Counted from the first letter of the stretch, positions 46,421 through 58,215 are shown. The stretch is DNA of 64,000 nt from Isoetes taiwanensis (GCA_021234155.1 JAJEKV010000020.1:8418563-8482562), one strand, 5' to 3'. Numbers and translations: made by a program. Notes: generated by a model not told the origin, from the sequence alone.

Positions 46421-47660
46421 TATGAATCAACAGAACCTCTGTAGCAAGCACAAGTGCTGGCGCATTGGCAAGAACCGAGGTAAAACAGTACTTTTCAAGA
46501 ATGTTTGCAAGAATAGACCAAAATGGTCGGGCCGACAAATTCACATTACAAAGGCACTATCTGAAGCCTCTGCTTTTTTTATCTACTTATTTAAAAAAGT
46601 TTTTGAGGTGGGTGTCCTCTTTTTTCCGGGCCCGTGCCTTAGCCGGCAACGCCATTTTCCGCCCAAAAAGCGTGATTTTGGCATCGGAAATATTTTTGGA
46701 AAATACAACGCGTTTTTTCCTCGGCCCGTTTTTCTCACTCATTTCTTCACCGGCCGTTTTTGTTGCTCCTTATTTCTCCGAGAGGACTTGCCGCCATATA
46801 CCAATTTGAGAAAAACATTGGGATCCCCGCATCGATCCATTTCAAGAAGCGCTTAGCGTATCGGAAGCCGTGTACATCGCCTCAATCTTCATTTTCCTTG
46901 ATGTTTAGGAACTAATCGCTTACATTGCAAATTTTAGAGCAAGGGCTTAGAGCAGGGGGCTGAAAGCATATTATTATTTCCAAAAGGGGGTTTCGATTTC
47001 TTGAGAAGCGGTGATAGACGATTCGCTTGCTCTTATTTGCATTTTCCTCCTCCCCATTTCATTTTTTTTCTTTCCGACTTCTTTTTACCTTTTGGCTCCA
47101 CCTATGATTTTGGGGAGTACTAGCGGGATTCGTGTGCCCTACTCCATTCTACGGATTGTAGCATACATCGGATTCAAGGATCGTTTGATTGCAAATTCGT
47201 TGGCTCACACAACAAAGGTAAGATTAGGTTGCGACAATAGACAAATCGACCGGATTTAGGTTTGTATGAACTGGAGCCTTTTATTTTGGAGCATAGAGTT
47301 TGGAGTGGAGTCAGAGCAAAAGTGCGTGTTTTGAATCTTTTTTTTCTTTCTCTTTTCCCTACTTTGTCTCACGCCTCTGTTTTAACTCTTGCTTTTTTCT
47401 CACAGATTTCATACTTGGGAAAGAGCGGTTTGATTCTCAAGAGGAATCATAGGCGGGTCCGGGCATTTTCTGAGATGTGCAAGGTCCGTTGTTCTTTGTT
47501 GATATGTTTCTGTTTTTCCGAGAGGGCCCCCAAATTCTCCCAAGCACTTCATTCTCTCGAAATCAAGCCGGGAGGCCATGTGCGTAAAGCCATTAGGCGG
47601 GGCCAAGATATTTACAGTATAAATATCCTTTCTCCGAATATAGTTTCCGCTTTCCTATGA
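46421..47660 (+). other. Exon/intron-like, less AT-rich segment
   Basis: This block is richer in GC than its surroundings and has overlapping open frames. It includes a possible acceptor (tttctcacag, about 47405) followed by ISYLGKSGLILKRNHRRVRA and FSEMCK, then gtccgttg. Pyrimidine-rich intron-like stretches alternate with open pieces. I recognise no protein. It lies upstream of the Helitron end at 50140 in the same orientation, so captured gene material is possible. Confidence 0.3.
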
Positions 47661-48600
47661 CGTGATTTCTCCTCCCACGTTAAGCGTAGGTTTGTAGTGC
47701 CCGATTTTTTCCCTTTTGTACCCTTGGATAATGCTTAGCCTGCCATAGCCAAAGCTCGGCCTAGAGTGCCAGCTTGCTGCTTTGCTTCGGCCCTACAAGA
47801 AAAGGGCCTTCATCCATCTCAGATGTTTTGATTTTAGACTCAGAGAAGCACCAAGTGAAGATAACTTGATTGGATTTCGACATTGTGCGGAATTACAGTG
47901 CAAAGATCAGATTAATAATAGGAAAACACATTGGAAAATCAAGTCCGCTTTTCCTAGCCGAAAAGTGTAAGTCATAAATTAGAACATCTTCAATTTGGAA
48001 CTTCGGACTTAATACTATTAGTTGCTACAACCCTTCCCGAATTACGGATCCAAGAGTGGGTTAGGTGTGGCACCATTGAAAGTGGGTTTTGAGAGCTCTT
48101 AACCCATACTTGCCCATTCTCTGCCATAAGCTAAGAATCAAAGAGAAAAGTGAGAGAAATGATGAATCCGCAAAAATATGAGTGAAGAATTGGTGATTGT
48201 GGATCTATTGGTCACAAATAGGCTCCATCAAAATTTGGAGAAGGTTTCCTGATTCTTTAGGCATTTTTGTAGAACTCTTACACAAATCTTACAGATAGCA
48301 TTTTTAAAATGTTATACTTTTTCTTTTTCTACATCTATGAACAACATATATGTGCGTGTCTTTTGACAGTCGCAAATTCAAACCATTGGAGGCTGCAAAT
48401 GGAGGCATTTTCTTTTCCATTTTTTTCGTTTTCCGGTTCGGTGTTGTGATGATTAAGCATCAATGCAAGGTTGCAAGTGAATGATTATCTCTTTGTCTCT
48501 TGTATCGATGTGCTATCACTTAAGCATTCTCAAAGCATTACAGAGTAGGAATGTTTTTGTACGATACACATCCATATCAAGGTTCGTTTTTTGAAGAAAT
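47661..48600. other. Unassigned sequence
   Basis: No supported gene or repeat. Confidence 0.4.
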
Positions 48601-48639
48601 ATTTTGTATAGGTACATATAGCGTGTCCGTAATACAAGT

Positions 48640-48930
48640 CCCCGATATAGTTAACAACCAATTTTCTCCGTTGCTATCATTGTCACCATGTCCACGAGGC
48701 CGGTGTTAATTGAGAATATTTTGCTAATTGGGTATAACTTGACATATGTAGATAAAGGGGCGATGTGTAGCACACGTTTACTAGCTATTTGACACGTAAG
48801 AGCCAATTTTTTCGCTTGCTATCATTATTACCATGTCCATGAGGCCGGTGTTAATTGAATATATTTTGCTAATTGGGTATAACTTGACATAATTATGTAG
48901 ATAAAGTGGCGATAGCTTATTGAAACAAAC
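48640..48930. repeat. ~145-bp tandem duplication
   Basis: ccatgtccacgaggccggtg at 48686 recurs as ccatgtccatgaggccggtg at 48831. Both are preceded by gctatcattrt-like sequence and followed by gctaattgggtataacttga and a gtagataaag-ggcgat tail. No coding. Confidence 0.75.
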
Positions 48931-48949
48931 TTTCTTGCTATTTGTTATT

Positions 48950-50106
48950 ATCCTTTGTAAAATTGGTCTTAGTTGTAGTTCTTAATGTAGAAGGTCATCG
49001 GGAAAACGCCATCACCTTTGAAATCTGGATATTAAAATGTCCAGACATATGTTGTGAGAGCACCAACGATGCGAACACGTGTTTCACTCTCTCGCCTTTT
49101 AGATGATGTTAATTCATCTATATAAAACTCATGGAAGCTTAATTGAGATAAAATCAGGGCATTTGAAAGTGTTCTGGTTTGCAAGCAAGTGTACATGGAG
49201 CTCTAAATTTGGGCTCATGCCAACCTTGGCCAAGGTAATATCTGCCCATGAATTGCATCTTAGAAGAGAAGTAGAAAGCTTTAACAATGGCAAATATGTT
49301 TATATGGGTTGCCAAATAGCATCGCATCTTGGACATGAAAGAACTCATCCATAACATCATTATTGGTACTGATGTAGGCATTCAGAAGGCATTTCACAAC
49401 ATACATGGGAAATTATCTAAGAACAAATATGGAGAACTATTGTAAGCATGAATTATAGAAAGGAATATTTTGGTTAGTCTTGGCATATTTTAAAATGAAT
49501 CATGTAATATTTCTATGGCAAACAAAATGGCAAGTGAGTTTGCTTATGCTTAATGGGACGTCAAGCTTAACTACTTAAAGACCATTTTTTTTTTTTCCGT
49601 TAAGGAACATTGAAAGTGGAATATTTTTGTAGCTTCTAGCCGAATTGTTGCCTGGTTGTTAATGACATGCATAACACCTGATCAAATCCAATGAGATCAT
49701 GTTGTAGTAGACTGCGTGGCTCCAGCAAAGTTCCATATTACATAACCATCAACATTATATAATTATTGCCCCTTTATACATTACCTCATGCAAAGAGTCC
49801 CAAGATCGCGTGCTTATAGTGGTTACCCCCTTGCAAAACATTGATTATACAGCTTATAAAACAATAATCACTACAACTATTTATTAGAGGCATTTAATGC
49901 AATGTTGTTTAAGTTGAATGGCTTCTTTAACATTCTTTAATTATTGCACCAATCGCACCACTGCATTAGCAGCAACATTGGAGTCCATCAAGGGTACCCT
50001 CAATCCCCGAATCTATTTAAGAGTTAACTTGGATAAAACCAAACTACTTGGATAATCAAACTCGATACATTGCTATGATGCAACCCTAACATCATACACA
50101 ATTCGA
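48950..50106. other. Unassigned sequence, possibly Helitron 3 interior
   Basis: No gene seen. It lies directly upstream of a Helitron 3' terminus and so is probably part of that element. Confidence 0.35.
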
Positions 50107-50110
50107 TCAA

Positions 50111-50140
50111 GCCCGGCAACGCCGGGCACGCGTTTACTAG
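50111..50140 (+). terminator. Helitron 3 3' terminus (hairpin + CTAG)
   Basis: A perfect hairpin gcccggcaacgccgggc (50111-50127), nine further bases, and CTAG at 50137-50140 followed by T. The stem is more GC-rich than in the other two ends and the spacer differs (acgcgttta), so this is a different subfamily. The 5' end was not located. Confidence 0.75.
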
Positions 50141-50141
50141 T

Positions 50142-51244
50142 GCATATTTAAAATAGAATGCTGCTGATGAAGAAATGCGTTCAGAAGTGGTTCAACCCAA
50201 ATAATCCAAAATGTTCGAATGGTATGACAGAATGCAAGAAAGAAATAGACATTATTAAGAAATAGACATTAATATCATAATCAATGAGAGACCAAATAAG
50301 ATTGCTTATCTTGAATGGTTTCCTCCAGACCAATGCTATAACTCCTCTGCTCCCAATACCTTTGTGCATTTCAGAAATCTGTCTTAGCCACCAATAAAAA
50401 CCGGCCGACATCGAATCGCTTGCTTCCTGCGAAGTGCTTTGCGCATGTTTATCGCTTGCTAATTGGGCTTCTTAAATAAGAAGTCTCTTTCACTGCCACA
50501 AATTCCCAGGCGGTTAGCAAAGGCTTCATGTGTCTGCTTCACTGCCACCGACTACGAGAGCAAAGCAATAGCATGGTCAGACAGGAATTATACAAACAAA
50601 TAGTAGAGTCGGAAAGAACTTGTAGAAGAAACCCTGTCAAAACATGATTGGCACTAAAACTTGGGTCTGTCAAAAAGCGTAAAATCTCAACAACGAAAAA
50701 AACTTATGTTGGCCGATTTGAAGATGAATAAGCTACAAACATTTGTCGATTAATAAGCAAATGCGGTTCGAACGCGACCTTTGGTGCAAATTAAAACAAA
50801 ACCCGCGGAAAGTCCCAACGTCCATGCCCATCTCTGCGGCTCAAAGGCGAAAACCCCCAAAAACCCACAAGGCCCACGAAATCCATAGCTACGATACCTC
50901 CGTGTCACCTACAAGAGAATCCGGGCATCTTTGCACAAGAAATTGTGAAACGAGAACATGCGGGGAATACCTGCAGACGCGACCTAAGGCCCCCCCCCCT
51001 TGGCCCTTTGCTCGCCTACATGTCGATGGAAAAGGGTTTGAAACATACCTTGAAGCCGCCGATCCTGCGCTTTTCATGGTAATCTACTCGTCTGCAAGAA
51101 CAGAATCTCGCTCAAAGCCATTGCCTCACCAAGCCCTAGATAACTAAAAGAACCCTAAAATAACCTGGCTCGATGCTTGCATGCTCGATTTGGGATAGTT
51201 TTTGAAATCATAGTTGTAACCATTGAAAAATGCCACTAAAAGTA
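50142..51244. other. Unassigned sequence with a possible first exon (minus)
   Basis: On the minus strand an ATG at 51077 gives MKSAGSAASR with a donor-like ag|gtatgt inside, in a GC-richer block. Plus-strand frames overlap it. No homology recognised, so no gene is called. Confidence 0.3.
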
Positions 51245-51371
51245 TCGTGATTGGTTTCGCACTCTAGATGTACTGATTAGTACGTCTCATCAAATACGGT
51301 CATCAAATCATATAAAAACCTTAGGAAAAAAAGTACAAAAACACAAAGAAAACCCCCTGTTATTATGCTAC
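51245..51371 (+). repeat. Dispersed ~140-bp repeat, copy 3
   Basis: It contains gcactctagatgtac, gtacaaaaacacaaagaaaa and ccccctgttattatgctaca, matching 23214-23358 closely in its right half. Confidence 0.65.
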
Positions 51372-51426
51372 ATATTCAATCCCATTGAAATCTTAAACAA
51401 TAAATCCCATTACTTTTCACAATTGT

Positions 51427-53237
51427 TGCAGAGGCTTTGTCACAGTTATTCACCATTGCAACGACATAGGGACTTCTCCATGGTCTTGCAATGGAGGACG
51501 GCACACAAGAGGTTTGCAATCAATATGCAGACAACACGTTCCTCTTCCTAGTCACTAATGATGAGAATCTTGTTGCTGCCAAAATGCTTTTAGATACTTT
51601 TTCACTGGCTTCCGGTGTTCTTGTGGGGTGGCAGAAGTGTACAGCTTTGTGGACATTGGATAATCCAGCTCCGGCATGTGTTCACGATTATCCATGGAAA
51701 TTACTTACGCATGGACAGGCCATCAAGTTGTTGGGGATTCCAGTTGGCATCCATGTTACTATGGGAGCTACATGGGAGGAGATCATTAGGGGTTTGGAGA
51801 AGCACTTGTTCTGGTGGTCCACTGCTAAGTTGTCTCTTTATGGTCGTGATTACAAAGGCCAAGTCAAATCTTAGTAGTACCCATGTTTATATGGCATCCT
51901 TATTTGCTAGCACCACGATCAAAGTGCGTGAGCTCATTGCAATAGTTCGGAACTTCATATGGGCAGGTACTGAGGAAGGTGTTGTGGTTAAGGTGGCTTG
52001 GTCGAAGTGCATCCTTCCAAAATGGGCAGGTGGATTGGGTATGATGGACTTCTTACTGCAGAGCAAAGTGCTTATTTCAAAGTTCATTTGGAGACTCTGA
52101 ATGGTGAGGATGACTCTCCGGTTCACGCCTTCTTAGACAAGCTCTTGGTCATTGATCCCTCTAGGCAAGAAGGTCAGCAAAAACCAGTCCTACCTTTGGG
52201 CTTTATTTCTGACTCTGCGGCCTTTTCCAAGTGCTTCTCCATTTTTATGCGTGGCTTGTTGGCAGCATGGGAGGCAATCGGACATCTTTTTTTCGGCCAT
52301 GCCCCTCTATCCACACCCTATTGCAGACTCCATGGTGGTGGGCACCATCGCCTCCGCACCCCTCAAGACACCTCCATTGGCGACCTCGGTTCATCCCCTT
52401 ACACGAGAGACGATACGATGTTGTCTCTATTCAAGCATGGTATGAGGAGGGTCGCCCTCTTGTCTTGGCTTGAATTTCGGGCAAAGTTCCTGCTCTCGTT
52501 GGGATGTATCTCTATGGGAGAAGGTCGCAAAAATTTGCCTCTTATAGTGCAAGTTGGTGTTCTTTGAAAGGGTGCCATGGGGCTGTCATGAAAATATTCA
52601 CAAAGGCAAGCAATTTGTCGATCAAGATATTGCCTTCTTTTAGCACCACAACCCCTCCAGGTTGCGGATGGGTAGCACCTCACAGGTTCCACGTGACCCA
52701 CTTTGTGTCGCATATGGCGATGGCTTTGGGATAGGTTGCTCCACCCTAAAGTCTCTCAGACTTTGTGGTGGCGGGTTATCCACAAAAGCCTGCGGGGTTA
52801 ATGCCTTTCGACATCGCTATGATCCTCGCATATATCGGCAGATGCCCGCTCTCGTCTTTTCTGGACGTTGAGACTCTTGAGCATTGTCTCTTTGATCGTC
52901 CCCGAGGTTCAACCAAATGTGGTCCTGGCTACAAGGTTTGTTTAACAGTACATTGGACTGCCGATGCATCCTTTTGGCATCCTATCCCAACGCATGGCCT
53001 CCAGCTAAACAAAGGGCATTTCATCTTGGTTCCGCGCCGGTTGGCTCCTATGGTCGATATGGGAGCGTCGCAGACACTACATCTTTCAGGGCATTTATTC
53101 ATCTGCACACAGTGTTATTACGGTGGCCCAGAAAAAGATATTGACAGCCTACGAGTATTCCTCCCTTGACTTAGAACTGGTGGATCGCATCTGGATTCAG
53201 TATCTTCGAATTGATTCTTATCATTAGTCTCCTATTC
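51427..53237 (+). mobile_element. Truncated, decayed L1-type LINE ORF2 fragment
   Basis: The fragment begins inside the reverse transcriptase. The active-site motif reads QYADNTFLFL, with N in place of the second catalytic D of YADD. Then come AAKMLLDTFSLASGVLVGWQ, IKLLGIPVGIHVTMGATWEE, THVYMASLFAS, VRNFIWAGTEEG and WAGGLGMMDF in three successive frames. The later part, to about 53160, is the C-terminal linker and tryptophan-rich end, in pieces. The order matches the minus-strand LINEs at 3658 and 11883, but this copy is more diverged. There is no 3' tail, because the Gypsy terminal repeat begins at 53238. Confidence 0.8.
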
Positions 53238-54120
53238 TATTATTGGCTCATGAATTGTGAGCCATTTGAAGTTATGTGAGACTCCTGTTATGATTGTCAA
53301 GTGAATGAAAATCCGACTTTGGTATAATTCTCTTTTCTCAACTTTCTTTTCAAGGAAATTTATGCATATCTGCTAAATATTGTTCTAGTTTTTAATCCCA
53401 TTGGATATTAGTAAGATCCTGCTTAGGCTTCATAGGAATAGTCGTCCTGCATCCAAAGAAAACAGAAAAATATAAACATTAGTCAAAACTAAGTTCTAAT
53501 TATCTGATAAGAGTCAAAACATATCTTTTCGCTACAAACTCCTCTAACAAAAAGTCCAGTCCATCTATTGTTATCAAGATCCCAGTAATTCTCTTTTATT
53601 TTGTCTCAGGAAAAGCAAAAACATCTAGATAAATATCTCTGTCACAGTCTGTCAGTGGCAAATTACTCCTTGTTCATCCAGCATCCTAAATAAATCCAAA
53701 AGAGGAGTTGCACGTCGTCTACAATAGCAATTTGATTTGTACAGTTGTCCCAGATCAAAAAGAATATTTCACAAAACATCTGAGAATTTCTGCTCTCTGC
53801 CGAGGGTATTGACCAGTTTTTGACTAGGTCAGGCATATAATTTTCAAGTATCTAGAATAGTCTGACTTCAAAAAAGGTCTTGCACATTTTTAATACTATT
53901 TGTTGGGATCACATTCATACATTCTTCAAGATAAAACCTCCAGTTATTTGCACTTGGTATTGAAAAGAGAGTACAGAGTTTTTTCTTGAAATGGGAAAGC
54001 TGTACTAACAGGCTTGTGGTGAGAAGTTTTTGCAAAATTTAGGTTCAGAGTGGTTGCCTGAAGCAACCTGGAGGTCCTAAACCATTCTAATTGAGGGTTT
54101 TGCCAGGATTACCCTCAACA
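53238..54120 (+). repeat. Gypsy left terminal repeat (5' LTR)
   Basis: 883 bp, ending in accctcaaca. It differs from the right copy by five substitutions and lacks a 10-bp insertion (atcaaaaaac region) and one A. It begins tattattggctc directly after the LINE fragment, without a TG start. Confidence 0.88.
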
Positions 54121-54123
54121 TCT

Positions 54124-54143
54124 TGGAGGCTCCTACCGAGATC
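54124..54143 (+). promoter_or_regulatory. Gypsy primer-binding-site candidate
   Basis: tggaggctcctaccgag begins three bases after the LTR. It resembles the complement of a plant glutamine tRNA 3' end, apart from one extra base. The tRNA match is from memory and is inference. Confidence 0.4.
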
Positions 54144-54163
54144 CAACCTGGTTCTTGGGAACT

Positions 54164-54957
54164 ATGGCTCCTAGACGAAATGTTGAAACATCCGACCATG
54201 CTGAGGTGCAAGACAATACAGAAACACAAGCTACCCCTCAAGGTGTGTCTGTACATCTGAATAAGTCAGTAAATCTCAATGCTAGTATGCCTGCTCAAAT
54301 TCTCAATACTTTGAACTCAATGTCCCCATTCCTGTTCCTACATTTGATTCTAGCATGAGTGCTAACAACTTTCTTAAGATCTTTGATGAATATTATCAAG
54401 AATATGGACACAAGAAAGGGACTAAGTTTGCTGAATTCAAGAAGTGCTTCAAAAATGATGAAGTAAGGGCTTGGTTGGAATATGTGATAAGTGATGGTAT
54501 CAATACATGGGATGAAATTGTCAAAAGGTTCTTATCGAGATTTGGTAAGGTTTATGACCCTCAAGATCTCATTTTTGAATTACAAACCTTTCATATTAGA
54601 AATGGTGAGACTGTTCACCAATATGTGGAAAGATTTCATGTGTACTTAACAAAATGCCAAACTAATCAAGTACCTAACCATACCTTACACCTTGTTGCAT
54701 CTTTCATAAGGGGTTTGACTGGTAGACCAAGAGTACACAGGAAGATGCTAAAGATTTACAAACAGGAGGGATTTGCAACCATCCACAAAGCTTTTAACAA
54801 GGCCATTGAGATTGCTGATGTGCTTTCCTATTTACCAGATGATATTCACATCACTAGTGATCCTTTCCTCCCAGATTTTAAGCAAGAATATATGGGTGCT
54901 GATGCTATACCAGTATATGCTGTACAAAAAGATAAGAAGAAACCCAAAGCAAATTGA
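54164..54957 (+). pseudogene. Gypsy gag capsid region (one frameshift)
   Basis: The N-terminal piece starts MAPRRNVETSDHAEVQDNTE near 54164 and runs to about 54358. A +/-1 shift leads into 54355-54957, which is the retrotransposon gag domain: WLEYVISDGINTWDEIVKRF, LSRFGKVYDPQDLIFELQTF and GETVHQYVERFHVYLTKC. This protein would form the particle shell. The frame ends at 54957 and zinc knuckles follow in a new frame. Confidence 0.82.
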
Positions 54958-55009
54958 AGAATCGACAAGATCGCTTTGCTACTACCAAGGCAGAGATTGA
55001 TAAAGTTGT

Positions 55010-55363
55010 TTGAGGCTTTTACTCGAGGTCACCAAGCAACTTCAAGAATTGAAAGCATCTAGACCTGAAAGAAAAAATTATCCCCCTTGTGCACATTGTA
55101 TGAGAGAAACTCATTCTTCTGATGTTTGTTGGTACAGGATATGCCTTAAGTGCAACAAGAGAGGCCATTATGGAAAAGAGTGTCCTGTTTGTGCCTTTTG
55201 CAAAGCTACAGGACATTATGAAGATAGATGTAGTGTAAAAGAGTATTTTGCAAGACAAGAGAAAGCCAAAACTGCTGAACCCATCGCTATCACCAAATAC
55301 TTGTCTCGAAAACTAGCTATCCTATCAGATTTATGCAGGAATTTGAAGAGCAGGAAGAAATAA
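55010..55363 (+). pseudogene. Gypsy gag nucleocapsid region with three CCHC knuckles
   Basis: Three consecutive C-x2-C-x4-H-x4-C motifs: CAHCMRETHSSDVC, CLKCNKRGHYGKEC and CAFCKATGHYEDRC. They bind the element RNA. The frame opens after a stop or shift at about 54957-55000 and closes at 55363. A further frame (55333-55803) carries a linker (ILNLTQEEQVCLTQEEQIAF) before the protease. Confidence 0.85.
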
Positions 55364-55766
55364 TGGCTGTGCATACGAGGGGAATGAAAGACAAGGGGAT
55401 ATCTCAAGAAGAAATAGAAGCTAGTGCTGCTAAAGGTAAACTAAGTGAAAACAAGCAACCTGCACAAGATGGTAAGCAGCTTGTACCCCCTGGGCCTTGT
55501 CAGAAATTCCTAAAAAAAGATAAGGATGGTGATGATTTTGAAATACTTATGAGAAATTCAAAAGTTAGTGTAGATTTGCTCACATTGTTAAGGATTGCAC
55601 CCACTTATAGAAAGAAGATTCTTAACTTGACTCAAGAAGAACAGGTTTGTCTCACACAAGAGGAGCAAATTGCGTTTACAAATCACATTGAGGAGCAAAT
55701 GCTAGTACAAGATGAACATGATCCCGGTGCTTTCAATGCAGTGCAGCCAACATTGGGAAAAGAGCT

Positions 55767-56246
55767 TTGTCTAAGGTATTGTTGGATGGGGGATCACCTC
55801 TAAATGTTATGCCACATCATGTGATGAAACAATGTGGCTTAGAGGTAGACAAGAAAGCTCCTATGGTACTGAAATCTTTCTCTAACTCAAGAATTAATCC
55901 CATAGGGATTGTAAGTAAAGTACCAATAGATATTGAAGGAATTGTTGTGGCTGCTAATTTTGTTGTGGTTGCATTTGAAGGAATGGATGAAAAGGCAGAC
56001 ATTTATGATTTACTTCTAGGAAGGAGATGGCTATCAACAGTAGATGCCAGACCTGTTTGGTCAAAAGGGGAATGTACCATAACTGATGGAAGGAAAACAG
56101 TTGTTATCTACAACAAGCTTGGGGAGTTTGATTCTTTTAACTTCATTGAAGAGGATGTGTTGATATCCAATCAACCTGGGGTATATGAAGTTACCATGAC
56201 CAATATGGAGGTAGACACAAATCCAATTAAGGTATGCAATGTACAT
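55767..56246 (+). pseudogene. Gypsy aspartic protease region
   Basis: The active-site strand reads VLLDGGSPLNVMP, matching the D-x-G-S pattern of plant Gypsy proteases, followed by FVVVAFEGMDEKADIYDLLL and GRRWLS (the L-x-G-R-x-W/F motif). It would cleave the gag-pol polyprotein. It is joined in one open frame (55767-56768) to the RNase H domain that follows. Confidence 0.8.
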
Positions 56247-56768
56247 AAGGAAATAAACTTTGCTTATTTATGGTTTGATGGTGGTGTCTCTAAAAAATTG
56301 AGTATAGCTTCTTCTGCTGCCATTCTTAAGGATAGGTCAAGCAAACTAATGGCAAAAGTTGGCAGAATTCATCAAAATGCTACTTCTAACATGGCTGAAT
56401 ATAAAGCTTTGATAGCAGGACTACAAGAGGCTAAGCATTTAGGTGTTACTGACATCATTGTATTTGGAGACTCTCAACTTGTATGCAGGCAGATCTTGGG
56501 AGAATATCAAACCAAAAATGAAGAGATGATTATGCTTAGGGATCAAGCACTAGAGGAACTATCAACATTTGCATCCTGGGAGTTACTTCATGTCACAAGA
56601 AAGTTCAATGAAGAGGCTGATACCTTGTGTAAGAGTGTTTTGCTCGAACATTTGGCAGAAGGTGCTATCAAGGAGGAAGAATTGGAGGAAGAAGAACTCA
56701 AACAAATACATCCTATATTGGTAATCAATGCTAGTAGTGAAAAAAACAAGTTAGAGAAATCAAGATAG
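56247..56768 (+). CDS. Archaeal/plant-type RNase H domain upstream of RT
   Basis: An RNase H fold with all four catalytic acidic residues visible: D in LWFDGGVSKK (about 56275), E in NMAEYKALIAGLQEA (about 56395), D in FGDSQLVCRQIL (about 56470) and D in FNEEADTL (about 56615). The AGLQEAKHLGVTDIIVFGDS stretch is typical of the plant RNase H family (RVT_3) also found in Tat-type Gypsy elements. It removes RNA from RNA-DNA hybrids during reverse transcription. Here it sits between the protease and the reverse transcriptase, whereas in Tat elements it normally follows the Gypsy RNase H. It ends in an acidic tail (KEEELEEEEL). It is the best preserved part of this pol. Confidence 0.85.
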   Translation, partial: KEINFAYLWFDGGVSKKLSIASSAAILKDRSSKLMAKVGRIHQNATSNMAEYKALIAGLQEAKHLGVTDIIVFGDSQLVCRQILGEYQTKNEEMIMLRDQALEELSTFASWELLHVTRKFNEEADTLCKSVLLEHLAEGAIKEEELEEEELKQIHPILVINASSEKNKLEKSR

Positions 56769-57780
56769 AAAAGAATGGTCAAGAAAGAACTCTTTATGTT
56801 GGTGATATGTTTGAGGAAAAGAATGAATGCATGGTAATAGATTTCTTCAAAGAATGGAAAGATGTTTTTGCATGGGATTATAATGAGCTGATTGGTGTTG
56901 ATAAAAACATTTGTGAATTTGAAATAAAGATCAAGGAAGGTGTCAGCCCACAATGCAAAAACTAAGAAGGATTAATGTGGCCTTGCTAGACTTAATTAGA
57001 GAGGAGTTATTCAAAATGAAAGATGCGGGTGTGATCACCGAAATTTCAAATCCGAATGGTTATCATGCATTGTGCCCATGTTGAAAAAAACAAAAAACTA
57101 TCAGAATTTGTATTGATTATAGAGATTTGAACAAGGCCATCAAGTATGGACTGCTACCCTCCCTCGCCTTTTTGGAAGAGGTTTTACATGTTGTTGCAGG
57201 GAAGGAGACATACTCTTTTGGATGGCTTCTCGTGATTCAACCAAATTTACATTAAGTTAGAAGATCAACCAAAAATGCAGCTTTCATCACTCCATGGGGA
57301 ACTTTTGCCATGAAGAGAATGCCTTTTGGTTTGATGAATGCTCCAGAAACTTTTCAAAGAACAATGGATACTATATTCAAGGATATGCCTCCCACCGCTT
57401 TTTAGAGTTTTTCTTGATGATCTCTGCTTTGGGATCAGCCTTGAGAGATCATTTCAATTATCTAACTAAGATATGTGGCATGTGCGGGAAGGAGGAGTGA
57501 GTTTAAATCCTAAGAAGTGCGTATTTCTATGCTCCAAGGGAGGATTGTTAGGGCATGAGATTTCCTCTAAAGGGATTCAAGTGGTCGAGAGCAAAGTGGA
57601 AGCATTAAAAAAAAGCTTGCATCACCCAAAACCTGTTAGGGAAGTAAAAAGTTTCTTAGGTATGGTAAGCTTTTTAAGAATGTATGTTCCTCACTTCTCT
57701 AATATTGTAGCTCCTATATCTGATCTCACCAAGGTAGGCAAATATACCAAACATGAGAGTAAGTTAATCATGGTAGAATG
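56769..57780 (+). pseudogene. Gypsy reverse transcriptase region (multiple frameshifts)
   Basis: Pieces in different frames give WKDVFAWDYNELIGVD, IREELFKMKDAGVITEIS, IRICIDYRDLNKAI, FAMKRMPFGLMNAPETFQR, the active site FLDDL (normally YLDD/YVDD), then VSLNPKKCVFLCSKGGLLGH, EISSKGIQVVESKVEALKKS and VREVKSFLGMVSFLRMYVPH. At least four frame changes and several stops are needed, so no enzyme is made. The order and motifs are those of Ty3/Gypsy RT. Confidence 0.82.
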
Positions 57781-58215
57781 GACCCAGACTTGCCAACTTG
57801 CCTTTGATAGTATTATACAAGCCATCTCCAATTCTGCACTTTTAAAACCTCCTGATGCAACTAAACCTTTTGAAGCTTATATCGCTCTTCAGAGGGTTAG
57901 TTTTATTGCAAGAAGAAGGGTGGTAACTTTTGCTAGCAAGATTTGGTCTATCTTCAAATGAGGTACCCAAGGCTTGAGAAAAGTGCAGCAGCTCTTATGT
58001 TTTTGATTGATAGACAAGGACATCTTATCCAAAACAGTCATACTCAAGTGTACATGAAGCAAAACCCTTTGTCTTTGTTATTCTCAAAGAAACAGCCTAA
58101 GGCCAAGATATGCAGATGGGCTTGTAAGATTCAAGAATATGATATTGTTGTTAAAGTGATTAATTTGGTAAATGATCCTAGTACATATTTGACTAATATT
58201 TTGTTTGAGCAGGAA
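57781..58215 (+). pseudogene. Degenerate Gypsy RNase H
   Basis: Pieces: LAFDSIIQAISNSALLKPPD and KPFEAYI (the start of the domain; the usual D-A-S following it is lost), VTFASKIW, then LEKSAAALMFLIDRQGH, QNPLSLLFSKKQPKAKICRW and CKIQEYDIVVKVI. This is the standard position of the Gypsy RNase H, directly after RT. The first catalytic D and the TDH motif are not found, so this copy is inactive. Confidence 0.7.
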
